Assembly (NCBI RefSeq): GCF_002443255.2
Contig: NW_019211454.1
Span: 14,606,481 to 14,670,480, forward strand
From: Varroa destructor
Taxonomy: Eukaryota > Arthropoda > Arachnida > Mesostigmata > Varroidae
Reading direction: 5' to 3'
Length of the DNA stretch: 64,000 bases
In this document: one piece after another, positions 12,504-22,599 of the stretch
Numbering within the stretch: the stretch's first letter is position 1
Layout of the letters: every line of letters begins with the position of its first letter
Position numbers and translations under genes: made by a program
The notes under the pieces: generated by a model
What the model was told of the DNA's origin: nothing
Seen by the model: the letters and a program-made list of their open reading frames with translations, nothing else
Database searches by the model: none

Positions 12504-14828
12504 GGGAGTTCACTTCTGCTTCACTGGTAAGTGAGCGAAGCCATGAGCCAATTCAGTCTTGTTGAATGCAAGATCGACGGAGCGCGACGGACACCGTATG
12601 AGTCGAACAGGTGGAGAAAAGATTCCGTACGAATTAAGTAATAAGTGGAGTGGAATGGAATGGCGGCGTCAGCTTAGCTTCAACTGACCGTGCATGGTTG
12701 ACGCTGCTGTGGAGGCAACGATGAGGACTCCTGGAGAAGAAGCTTCAAAACGGGTTGTCGGGGTGAAAGATGACTGAATGATGCGGTTCGCTCCGCACAT
12801 ATTCGGTAGCTCACACGTTTGTATTTGTCTGGCTGCCTCCTGCGCTGTCGGCGTTTTTTTTCTCTTTCGTGCGGCGGCCTTCACGCTACTGGGTCGCATC
12901 TGCTGCGCATCGCTCGAAACCTCCGTAAGCCTTTATGGTGTAGTCTTGCCGAATTATTGCCGGAAAATGTAGCGTACGTAGCCGTCTCTGCCACAATGCT
13001 GAACAGTGGCTTAAGTCTCGGAGGAAATTCGTAGCTGACCCGAGGCCCCCTAGTGCTACAGTCAACGATCCATTGCGTGGTTGATAGAGCCGTGACGCCG
13101 TAGGGACATTGTTGTGGTTATGAGCACTGCTGCCTTCGCGGCCCTACGATAGAATGTGACTACCGAGCGGAGGGGAGCTGAAACGCCAAACAAAAGGCAG
13201 ATGATGCCGTCAAGGATCCATTTCGCTTTTTCGCCGTCAGTTTGGCAAAAGGGTCGGCTCCGTCCAGGGTTCATCCCCATACCTCCACAGGGTGGCATTA
13301 CTAGGAGTCTGCGGGACTCAGTTAGGCATACTTGCATTGGCGTAGCTATGGCTGTGTATAGATTTGTGTCTACGGCGATGATGGTTATAGTCGTAAACTG
13401 TTATTGTATTGAATTGCCAGCAAAGACCCACAGGGAGGCGAAGGAGCTTGTAGGGGTTGCCATTGCTGAAGAGCTTTGTGACTCGGTGCGGCAGGCAATG
13501 CGGCACAGGTTGAGCTCGACCCAGTCGGATCGTCAAAGAAACGAGACGACCTCTCAGTGGTACGACTACCTCTCAGTGGGTCAATGGGTCTGTCTGTTTG
13601 TCCGTGAATCTTTGACGGCCAACCATCGCCTGTGAGTCAAGCGCTGTGGGCTGTTTCGGTCGCAGATATTTTCGCTGCTGAAGTGATCATGGCAACCGCA
13701 ACTTCTCATAAAATCGTACACATAGCTAGGCTTTTAATCAATGGCTCGGACTGTTATTGGCTGAATAGCTGCCGTTACTATAACGGATGTAAGATTTTAC
13801 TTTGTCTGAGCTATTGCAGAATCGTATTAGTAGGGCCGCTAGTTTATTGAAAAGCTCACTCCCAATGCAGTGAGGGGTCTATTTTTATGTTGCATGGGTC
13901 TCTATGCGCTAGCGGATCATAATCTATAGTCGTGCTATAGAACGACTGTATATAAACATATGTCGTAATATGTGATCTCTACAGAAGTTTGTGCTGATCT
14001 TCCTAATTGTTTGCTTTGAGGGAAATTCGTGTACCACAGTTGAGATACATCGCAGGAACACGGGTTCTTCAAATGTATAGTAGTTTGAGCAGTGCGTTAG
14101 ACTCGAAGATCGATTATGACTGAAGAGTTACGTAATAATGCTTACGATATTGATAACTGTGTTCGTGGTGAAACATGTTTAATGAAAATACCGAGTATTC
14201 TCGATATATTAGACGAAACCCATTGGATCCATTTGTATATTGATAGACTTACTAGATAGAGTCTTGAAGCTTAGGTAACGCAATTCTTTAAGCATAAGTA
14301 TGGTGAAGTTCCACAGAAAAATAGATCAATCTATAGTACAGTTGCAATCACACATGCAAGATATATCCTTTATCTACATGCGGACATGGAAAAAATTAGT
14401 CATGATTAGGAAAAAGTGGAACGTCCCGAGCAAGGGTTTCCATTCTGTACGGTATAATATTAGTTCTGAACATCAGTTCAACATATGTAAAAGAGAGTTC
14501 CTAAACTTCAGGCAGAACGCTCGATCTTTTTATCTTTATAATCTTGCTCCGTGAAACTATCACTTTTATTTTTTATAATTAATCCACCCAATAAAACAAC
14601 AAATTTTTATTTTTTTGATTCTATTACAATTGTATCAGGCCGTAAGGTTACTGCAAAAAAAAATACCAAAACGTTGTATGATCTTCTGATTTGTGCATGA
14701 ATAAATGTGCTTCATGAAAAGTACACGAAAACCTGCGAAGGCATATTTACATTGATTTATTTAATGAAATCCTTATTTGCTTAAAGACATTTAATAACAC
14801 TTGAACTTTTTTGTGACATGATACAGAG

Positions 14829-14969
14829 TGTACGACTGAACAAGTTCGGCCGTGGAACTCGAGAAGCTGGATTCGAACAGATAGGACTCGACCCGGAAAA
14901 TACGTGGATGCCAATTAGCACTATCTTCAAACTAGGCGACTTGGAAGCTGGGGTGGTCCGACGTTTAGG
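14829..14969 (+). CDS. candidate internal coding exon, unknown protein
   Basis: This is a 141-base exon candidate in which only one frame is open. With the acceptor after cagag (14828), its first base completes a Ser codon with the AG left by the exon at 4431. Then 46 codons follow: VRLNKFGRGTREAGFEQIGL, DPENTWMPISTIFKLGDLEA, GVVRRL. Two bases (GG) are left over and the donor is gtcagt at 14970. The balanced, charged, glycine- and aromatic-containing composition is the most protein-like in the window. A second AG two bases upstream (14826) would put the same frame in phase 0, a NAGNAG-like pair. I do not recognise the domain. A loose resemblance of the GVVRRL end to doublecortin-type domains is not enough to name it. 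No downstream exon is securely linked. Confidence 0.55.
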
Positions 14970-15795
14970 GTCAGTATAAATCGACAGTTAAAAGTTAAGA
15001 GGGAAAAATTTGGGGGAAGTAACAGCTCAAACGCAATGCTGCGTTGAAGTTCGCAGGTCGGCTAGCGTTGAGGTAGGGAAGAACCTAACCCGATCCAACA
15101 AAATTCTAACGCTAAGTCTACCAACTTACGCAGTAGCAAAATGATAAAGTCAGCTAGTTCAATCAGGTAAAAGTCGCCAATTTAAATGTTGTCCCTAGGT
15201 AACAAAATCACCTGTCCTGCAGATAGCCTAAATAGTTGCGCCTTTGACTGAAAAAAGGTATGTCTGTAATAGACATCAACTAAAGCTGTAGCATTAGTGC
15301 TGTGATAAAATAAAAAAGAAATGTTTAGATATATTATATCGTTAAATAGACTGTTGCGGGTCTATGTGTTTTGTAATAATCCTGTGATCGGACGGAAATG
15401 GGAACAAGCAATTCATCTAGCTCAAGCTCGTATAATCTTCATGTAAACAGAGTGTCTCTCTCTTCACATGACGCCCGATCATGTGTCGCAAATCAACAAG
15501 TGCATACTGTCTAGTCTAACAACGTAAAAAACTACTCGACATATTAAACACGTTTGTTATGAGTTCATCACATACAGTGATAACTGAAGCAAAAAAACTA
15601 CAAGAGTTACTGATTACTAAGTGTAAACAATTACAGATATAAGTTGTATTAAGCTTGCTTTCTGGATCTAAGCAGTATGGCTGCACATTTCGACGTATCG
15701 TCCTAAAAGAAAATCATCAAAGGAGATTGCTGGAATAGCCTCTTATTATATTTCCATGACCGCAAAACTGTTCTAGGGATACATTTCTGTTTCAG

Positions 15796-15870
15796 TTCTA
15801 CATATACCGGTTTGACCCGGCACTTTTTAGGGAAAGCATTTTGCTGAATAGTAATGATGCAGATGGCAGG
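15796..15870 (+). CDS. possible short internal exon (weak)
   Basis: After a pyrimidine-rich acceptor (tttctgtttcag ending at 15795) one frame is open for 25 codons: FYIYRFDPALFRESILLNSN, then DADGR. It reaches a mediocre donor (AGG|gttcga) in phase 0, which would join in frame to the candidate exon at 16760. It does not fit the phase left by the exon at 14829 unless that exon uses a different donor. The family is unknown and the segment is short enough to arise by chance. Confidence 0.15.
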
Positions 15871-15971
15871 GTTCGATGAAGTAGCCGAATGCTGCAGAGA
15901 GGGGTTCAACTGAATGTGATGAAATCACTGAAGGTCATCGTTAGGACCTGTTTTTTTCAGTTTTTTTTGTT

Positions 15972-15986
15972 GGGGGGCGGGGGGGG
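15972..15986 (+). repeat. G-rich tract
   Basis: Six Gs, one C and eight Gs (15972-15986), directly after a T-rich run at about 15952-15971. The adjoining homopolymers form a sharp T-to-G transition. Confidence 0.85.
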
Positions 15987-16759
15987 AGTCCGCTCTACGT
16001 TCGAAAATAGGTAGAACTGTATGGATGCAGGAACTTATAATAGGTGCCGAGCGAATTGTAACAGACAGTAAAAAGGTACACTGCAAATTATTTTAGAAGA
16101 GTACAAAGTGTAACAACAGCGATATATGAAAATTTTGTGGAACTGCGTATTTCAGATAACAATATGGCCAGTCTACCCTTATATAGGTCAGCTCACCAAG
16201 CTACAAAATCAATATGTAATAATAATAATATAATATGACTTTTATGTAGTTCACATATAGATTCATTCACTTACTTTACTTTGCCTTCCAGCATTTAGTC
16301 ACATAAAGATACAAATGAAATGGGTTCTACATTAAAAGCTTGAAACTTCGTCTCAAGTAACTGGAAGTCATTGTGAGGCTTAGCCATTATAGCCTTTTTA
16401 AAAGATAATTTTACCATAATATAATTTCGCTTCGATATGTCATATCCAGTTAATCAGCTATAAAGGCCACTCGCTTAGAGTCAGTGTAAAGTTGAACAAT
16501 ACTTAATTATAAAAAGTCTGTAACTACGGTTATTGAGGGAGGGTAAAAGATTGCCCTGTGCAGTGTTGCCTACAATATTGCCGCATTAGTGAGATGCGAT
16601 AGAAATTCTCTATTGCCTTGCCGTATATATTCCACTGCGGTCGTTACTGAAGCTGCCTTTTTATCGATATGCTACGTCTGTAGAGCTTGTTTTTTCTTCG
16701 ACAATTTCGAGATGTGTAACCGTAAATCAGACACGTTTATTTTAAGCGCATGATTTCAG

Positions 16760-16963
16760 GTCCGATCCTGCTTGATCCGTCTGCGTAGATCAGCACATAC
16801 CTTCAATGAACTTTTTCTTTATCTGAACATCTTCCTCCAAGCCCCTGCTTACCAATTGCTGGCACGCAAATATCTTATCATTTGTCAAAGCTCCGGTAAT
16901 TTACTATCAAAAAGAATAGTGCCCACCGAGCTTTCAGCTCACTTGAACTCATTGTTGCTGCAA
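16760..16963 (+). CDS. possible internal exon (weak)
   Basis: The acceptor is gcatgatttcag (ending 16759) and the donor is CAA|gtacgt at 16964. Between them 68 codons are open in phase 0, starting VRSCLIRLRRSAHTFNELFL. The translation is leucine-rich and helix-like, with hydrophobic stretches and clustered basic residues. The frame stays open beyond the donor to a TAG at 17024-17026. No motif is recognised. A further T-rich acceptor (ctttctcaattagtttcag) ends at 17080 and is followed by another open stretch to 17250, so several exons could lie here. The acceptors are real patterns. Coding is not established. Confidence 0.2.
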
Positions 16964-17651
16964 GTACGTAGCCCAAAGTTCATTCGTCTTTTGTCGCTTG
17001 TTTTGTTGGCTGATTTGTCCGAGTAGTCTCCCATTCCGTTAAAAGACAATATCCATTTTTCTTTCTCAATTAGTTTCAGAGATCTGCCAGCTTCGCATCA
17101 CCACCGTCACCATAATCAGCACGAACAGGGATAGCGGGCGGTTGCATCTGCTGCTTGCTCCTATTTTGCACGTTCGTGTTGTTTTTACGCAGAAAGATTT
17201 CAGTGCGCCTGCTTTGAATGTCTTGGTCTCCTCTATACTAGTCCCACTATAACAAGCACTGCTGACGCTAGTCCCAGCGACACCGGCGGGTACACCCAAC
17301 CTAAGCGTTGTTGCCTGGTGAGATTCGCCGGCCCGATCGAGTGGTGAGGTTCTCCTTCATAAGGACGACGAAAAATGGGGGCAGGACGAATCTTGCTTGT
17401 ATACCTTTGGCAGAAAGGACGACGGCAGTAAATAAATGTTCACAACAAAACAATTGGCCTGGTTTGCTTTTACTCTCTTATCTCCTTAACCGATCGAGCT
17501 TTTGCTCGTCCTCCAGATGGGCCCGCCTGCCTTCGATGCCGCCTGAGGGGCAAACGCTAGGTGCTGGGGTAGCCTCTACCGCTTATACCTTTTGCCTTAT
17601 AGCTGCCTATGATCCCGGTCTTGCGATTTAGTGGTGGATACTGGGCGGGCT

Positions 17652-17672
17652 GGCAGGCAGGCAGACAGACAG
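17652..17672. repeat. tetranucleotide microsatellite (GGCA/GACA)
   Basis: Three GGCA units followed by GACA units in a GC-rich block. Confidence 0.8.
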
Positions 17673-17868
17673 GAACAAGCTGCCACGCCAAAGTAGAAGA
17701 CCCGAGCCAAAGTTAGTAGCAACATATAGCAGTAGCAGCGAGCAAGGTATAATAATTCAAGCTGAACTCAATTCGACAGTCGTTTTATATTATACAACTA
17801 AGAAACCGGTTACTGAGAGCCTTAGGATTATTTGGGCTTGAGGCTAGAGTCCAGAAAGCGATTTTTAA

Positions 17869-18240
17869 GCGACTACTATTAGCAGGTTTGGTTATGTGCC
17901 TCTATACTTGTACTTCGGTTCGTATACTAAATGCAGATACCCCATAGCAAGAAACGGAATCCTAGTAGAGAGCCTTATAAAAGGAACACCCCAGATATAT
18001 AGGCAATTTAAGAAGGAAGATTGGGAAGAAGATTGGAAGAGAAGTAAGACCAGACACGGTCAATTCGTTCATCACAATGCACTAACTCGATTTTGTCTGG
18101 CGGTTGGACGAAGAAGCGCTCAGAGGCGGGTGACCAGAAACATAAGCGAGGGACAAAGGCTCGATTCAGAACGAGACAAAGCGTCAGGGCCTGCTGGTAT
18201 ATCATATACATGTGTTGAGCAGCATCGCATAGCCACCTAA
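17869..18240 (+). CDS. unrecognised plus-strand ORF
   Basis: The frame is open from a stop at 17866-17868 to the TAA at 18238-18240, about 123 codons. The middle is strongly charged (YRQFKKEDWEEDWKRSKTR), followed by Arg/Gln/Ser-rich sequence (GRRSAQRRVTRNISEGQR). There is no ATG at the start, so it would have to be part of an exon, and only a weak acceptor (actattag, ending near 17883) is visible. ORFs of this length are expected by chance several times in a window of this size. The charged composition is the only reason to list it. Confidence 0.15.
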   Translation, partial: ATTISRFGYVPLYLYFGSYTKCRYPIARNGILVESLIKGTPQIYRQFKKEDWEEDWKRSKTRHGQFVHHNALTRFCLAVGRRSAQRRVTRNISEGQRLDSERDKASGPAGISYTCVEQHRIAT

Positions 18241-21200
18241 TATACAGCTTGCGGAGGAGAATTGACGGGAAGAAACGATTTGTACATTCGTAAATATGGT
18301 TGAAGTAAGTAGTCGAAGTTTGTATGAAGTACGCGAAATAGTATTTACGGAATTACGGCAGGACAGTTCTGGAAACACGTAATTGGCGGCAGAAGAATAT
18401 GCATTCCTACAAGAAATCATTTCTGACTTCGTTTGTTAGAAACATTCATTATTATAGATTCAACAATTTATATTTCGTGATTTTCTTCAGTAACCTGCAA
18501 CCTAGGCGGCACTGCTTTATATGATTACGCTAAACCTCTTGTAGTGGTTGTTATTGTTGTGGTTTTTTTCCAATAATTAACAAATTGGTGCACTAAGATA
18601 AGATCCCCAGTCATAATTAACGCGGCTCAATCGCGCATTCATTTATCTTATTTATCATTATGGATATTCCTCTTATAAAGTACACTGGGCCAAATCGCCC
18701 GGTACGCACAATAAACAGCATCGATATTAACACGTGGCGTAAAATAAAACCAGTTCGTGGGGAAGCGAGATACACTTCTTCCGCACCCCGGCTCACCTGA
18801 TTCTCAGTAGTCGAGTGAGGGAAAATATAATCAATGTGCTCGGTAAACGTGGCATTTTCTATCCTCGAAGCGGAATCAGTCACTACAGGCCACAACACAT
18901 GGTTTCTCTAGCCCCGTGGCTTCCACCGTTTTGTCGTACAATGCGTGTGCAGTTGGAAGGGAAATGAGTACCACCGCGTATAGGTGGGTACCCAGGCTCT
19001 TGAACGGGGGACAACAGAAGCGACCGACAAGATTCTCTTGTTTCATCCCGTCCGTCTGTCGTTTCCGATTAAGTTATCGCTATCGACGTCGTCTTCGTCC
19101 TCGTCGTGACGCCCTGAAAGGTAGAAGGCTTTTGCACACCAGGCAATAGACCTCCTACAGCCTCGACGACCTAGCCTTCACAACAACATATTAGGTTGTT
19201 ATTATTATACACAGAAGACAACGGAGAGCTGTATCAAACAATGTGAAGGATTCTGAGTTTGCAGAGATGCTTATCAGTATATTGGGTGTATCACCAACGG
19301 AGATAATCGTAGATTAACGTTTTGCAGAATGGAGAAATGAAAAAGCGATCCTTAGGACAATCGGAGTAACTAAGTTCTGAACGGAACCGTTTGCTCATAA
19401 CGTTGGAAGATTTCCACATTAAATAAGCACGCACAAACAGCAGAGTTATTAAATGTACACTCGGTATTCAGCAATGGCCTATAGTAACTAAATTTAGTAC
19501 CTAATACGTAGAAGTTGTTACACCATTGTTGAAATGCATACTGGAACCTTCTTCGTAATAATGTCTATAATTTTCTTTGCTATTGCATAGAGGTACATGT
19601 GCATATGTATAGAAGTAGATATGTGATCGGAAACGAACGTTAATGGAATCTATAAAATTGCGTGTAGAAGAAGCAGATATGCTAAGCAAAGGATAGAATC
19701 GTGTTCTTAGTTTATTTCTGTCAGAAATTCAAGTACTGATCGTAGGATACTATACGCTTAGAACCAATTTCTTTGACTGCAGTCCTGTAGCGAACATGAC
19801 AATTTATAGGGAACATCCTTTCGATGAATAATAACGTCGTATTTCTAAAAAAAAACAATGCTTTAGAGAGACAAATACATGATCGTGAGGAAGTTCCTAT
19901 AATCAATAAAAGTGCGTCTTCCCCCCGAACTCGTCGAGTTTTCTGCTGTTGGACTAAATACTATAATTTAAAAAATATTTCCACTCAAACACGTAATTAT
20001 TTTGCATCGTTTTATGATATAGTTAGAAAATATTCCTTCAATTTAAACAGACCTCACAAAGATTATGCAGTTATTTACATGGCTATGTAATAGTCACTCA
20101 GGACGAATAATAGTGTCCCTTTTACTTTTTAAAATACATTACAGCAAACGTTTTACTATCTTAGCCTTTACTATATAAATGCACATTATCTCTCAAAATA
20201 TTTTTAGGTCATTATTTTTTCTAGCCACCTTCCACTCTATTGATGCTTGTCGATGTTGATGACTTAATCTTTCCTCGTTTTTTTTTTGGCGCGGATGCCC
20301 CTGCTCGCTAAAACGTTCCCTGTCTTATCATCCTTCAAAACTACTAAATCGCTAAAAGGAGTACCCTAAGTGGAACTAACGTCTAGGTATGGGAGGAAGG
20401 AACCCTGTCAATGGCGACCAAGAGTAGTCAATGGTACCAACGCCATTTTTAAATGGATCTATTATCTTTCCTTTGCTGCCTGGCTGACTGGTACAGTTAC
20501 AACAAAGAATATCGAATGACTCCCCCGGGGGATTTTATTCTCATGGTTTGATTCGCGTCCATTGCGCCCTTTGTGTGATCTCAGTGCTCTCTCCCAGTTC
20601 CTCCTCGTCGCCGCGTAAGTCAGTGCGATAATGCTTTCAAGCTGTCCGTGTAGCTCAATCGTTCGTCTACCTAGCATGCTCAATACCGTCATATCCTTTG
20701 GTGGTGTGAAATCAGCAAGGCATTAACGGTGTGGAAAAGCTTGGGTTAGGGGCGTTGCGCGTTGTATCCGATCCCTGCTTTCGCTCAGCAAGCTTTAGCT
20801 TCTATAAGTGAGACATGTTAAGGGGATAAATCATCGCTCGTAATGTCTTAGAATTGGAAGGGGTGCCGGTACGTATTTCTGTGCACCTCATCCTGGGTCG
20901 GTCCCTTAAGGTCTTTATTCATCTCTTTGGTCGTTTCTTTTTTCTTTCTCCAGATCGTGGCGGGTAGGAAACGGAGAACGAGGGACAGATGGTAAGGACC
21001 ACGAGTGTAAGTAACCGTTGTTCCAAAGAACCTTTTTATTTTACTTGAGCTTCTATAGTAGCGGTGGTAGGAGGATGATATAGTTGCCTTAACGGACGTA
21101 GCTTGCCTATTTATTCTCCATCCCGATTTACGAATACATAGCGGACAAGCGCGTATACACACGCACAAAAAAGTGAGGAGGAAAAACACGCACATACAGC

Positions 21201-21746
21201 CGGCAAACAGACCATCTAAGTATACTTCTAGCAGTATTTCCCACAGTGGCGTTGCAGGTAGCAGCGTCGTTGTCGGACGTTTTTCTTTGCCTGATAGTAT
21301 TCTGTGGCGCATGCATTCGCTAAACCTCTGGCCCTTTTACCTTCTTCACTTGCCAGACCTAGACACAGCATACCTAGGTCATTTCCACAGCCTAAGGAGT
21401 ATGTCTGCCATAGAAGAAAAAGATAGAAGAGAGTAAAAAGTGACTTGCAGGGGCGAACGGTCTCCGTGAACAGCAAGTGCTTGTGGGCGTAGCAGCAGGG
21501 GCCACAGCTGAGCTGGGAAAAATGCATCCACGGGGCGTGGACAGTTATGCAAGTGGACCGATCTTTGCAGAAGGGCATTAGATGAACAGCACACAAACAG
21601 TCTCCTTTTGACAGTTTGTCTTGGTCCCCATTATGTCAACGACGGTTCCGCTCAATAAATGACTGAATGAATGCATTGTTCGTAAACGATTATGGCGCCG
21701 ATTGCGAACATACAAGCGAGTTACTCTTTTCATCTTGCTCTGGTAT

Positions 21747-21764
21747 GTATATATATATATATAT

Positions 21765-21796
<32 letters not shown>
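21747..21796. repeat. compound (TA)n(GA)n microsatellite
   Basis: About ten TA units are followed after a single T by about fourteen GA units. It is the reverse-complement arrangement of the compound repeat at 10232. An ORF running through it translates the GA run as alternating Arg and Glu and is an artefact. Confidence 0.95.
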
Positions 21797-21800
<4 letters not shown>

Positions 21801-22227
21801 GTGTACGAACTCTATCGGCAGTTCTTAGCCGTCAAGCATGAAGGACCGGCGGCGGATGCTGCTGCAGCAGCAGTAATAGAGGGTCGTTCTGGTGATGGAA
21901 ACCTGCAGAGGAAGTCTTCACATAGAAGTTCAGCCCCCGAGGGCTTTCCTCCTTCAGGAGCGATGCAGGCAGTAGGCGGAATTCGGTAAGAATGGGATGG
22001 GTACAGATGAACCTGCCACGTACGCTATCGAAGTGGTAGGTAGAATGCGTGATTTGCGGAAGACCATCAGGAGACGTGCTATATCTTGCGTATTACCATC
22101 TACTGGGCAAGTCAGTGAAAGACAATGGCGTGAACAACCAATTGGCGGAATAGTGATTACTTGATTTCTTTCATTTTCATTTCAGATTTGATTCATTTTC
22201 TTTTTTTTAGCCAGCTTGATGTCTTTA

Positions 22228-22259
22228 TGTGTGTGCGCGTGTGTGTGAGTGCGTGTGAG
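22228..22259. repeat. imperfect (GT)n tract
   Basis: GT dinucleotides interrupted by GC and GA. Confidence 0.8.
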
Positions 22260-22341
22260 GTCCGTGAAAATGAGGTCCGGCTTTCGTTCCACCACTTGTT
22301 ACGTGCAGCTTCTCTCTAGAAGATGGCTTCTTCCATTTCAG

Positions 22342-22455
22342 GTTGACAATGCATGCTTGGACGTCGCATATCAGCAGGATATCTTTCGACAATATTGCTT
22401 CAAGCAGACGTTCGCTGACAGGAAAGAGCTCTGCAGTCTAGCGACTATGCAATGA
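22342..22455 (+). CDS. possible last coding exon, unknown protein
   Basis: A pyrimidine-rich acceptor (cttcttccatttcag, ending 22341) is followed by 37 codons open in phase 0. They run from VDNACLDVAYQQDIFRQYCF to DRKELCSLATMQ, then a TGA. An AATAAA lies about 125 bases after the stop (22581), a plausible distance for a terminal exon. The composition is balanced and cysteine-containing. It could be the 3' end of the plus-strand gene that includes 4431 and 14829, but the donors that would feed phase 0 into it are themselves weak candidates. The family is unknown. Confidence 0.25.
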   Translation, partial: VDNACLDVAYQQDIFRQYCFKQTFADRKELCSLATMQ

Positions 22456-22580
22456 TTGCTTTTATTGTTTCTCGCCATCTGTCAATAGATTTAGCTATAT
22501 AAATCATCATATAAACCAAGGAACAGGTGAGCATCTTTCAAAGTAGCAAAGTGTGAATATTTTCATTATCTAGCTGAACA

Positions 22581-22586
22581 AATAAA
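22581..22586 (+). promoter_or_regulatory. candidate polyadenylation signal AATAAA
   Basis: AATAAA follows the TGA of the candidate last exon ending at 22455. A T/G-rich stretch (ttttttgttgttag) follows it by about 15 bases, as expected of a downstream element. AT-rich sequence makes chance AATAAA hexamers common. Confidence 0.25.
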
Positions 22587-22599
22587 AAATGCATCCTTT

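Larger units (their letters stand above)
4511..14826. other. probable long intron with weak exon-like segments
   Basis: This 10.3-kb stretch lies between the two best plus-strand exons. Most of it is AT-rich and full of stops. It holds a 20-bp tandem repeat (6315-6392), an ATT microsatellite (9789-9819), a TC/TA compound microsatellite (10232-10271), a GC-rich block at about 12.1-13.7 kb, and the weak exon candidates listed separately at 6893, 9435 and 12204. A minus-strand ORF at 8669-8869 and a plus-strand ORF at 4863-5057 are protein-like in composition but lack convincing splice sites or similarity, so they are not called. Confidence 0.45.
18250..22300. other. no supported gene
   Basis: 18250-20400 is mostly AT-rich and stop-filled, and 20480-22100 is GC-richer and open in several frames. 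A 42-codon plus-strand ORF with an ATG at 18660 (IKYTGPNRPVRTINSIDIN inside it) has no clear splice context. The sequence caataaatgactgaatgaat at 21653-21672 resembles the simple 3' tails of some non-LTR elements, but no reverse transcriptase is visible upstream. Confidence 0.4.

Noticed and set aside
13156..13635. 159-codon plus-strand ORF
   Set aside because: GC-rich block with overlapping minus-strand frames. No motif and an internal mix of unrelated composition.
14829..14969. Doublecortin-like reading of the GVVRRL exon end
   Set aside because: Only a handful of residues agree. The strands and the YTLDG turn of the domain are absent, so no family was assigned.
20848..21312. 154-codon minus-strand ORF with a Cys-rich hydrophobic stretch
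   Set aside because: Overlapping plus-strand ORF, no family resemblance and no clear splice sites.
21600..21675. Possible 3' tail of a non-LTR retroelement (aataaatgactgaatgaatg)
   Set aside because: No reverse transcriptase or endonuclease similarity upstream and no second copy seen.
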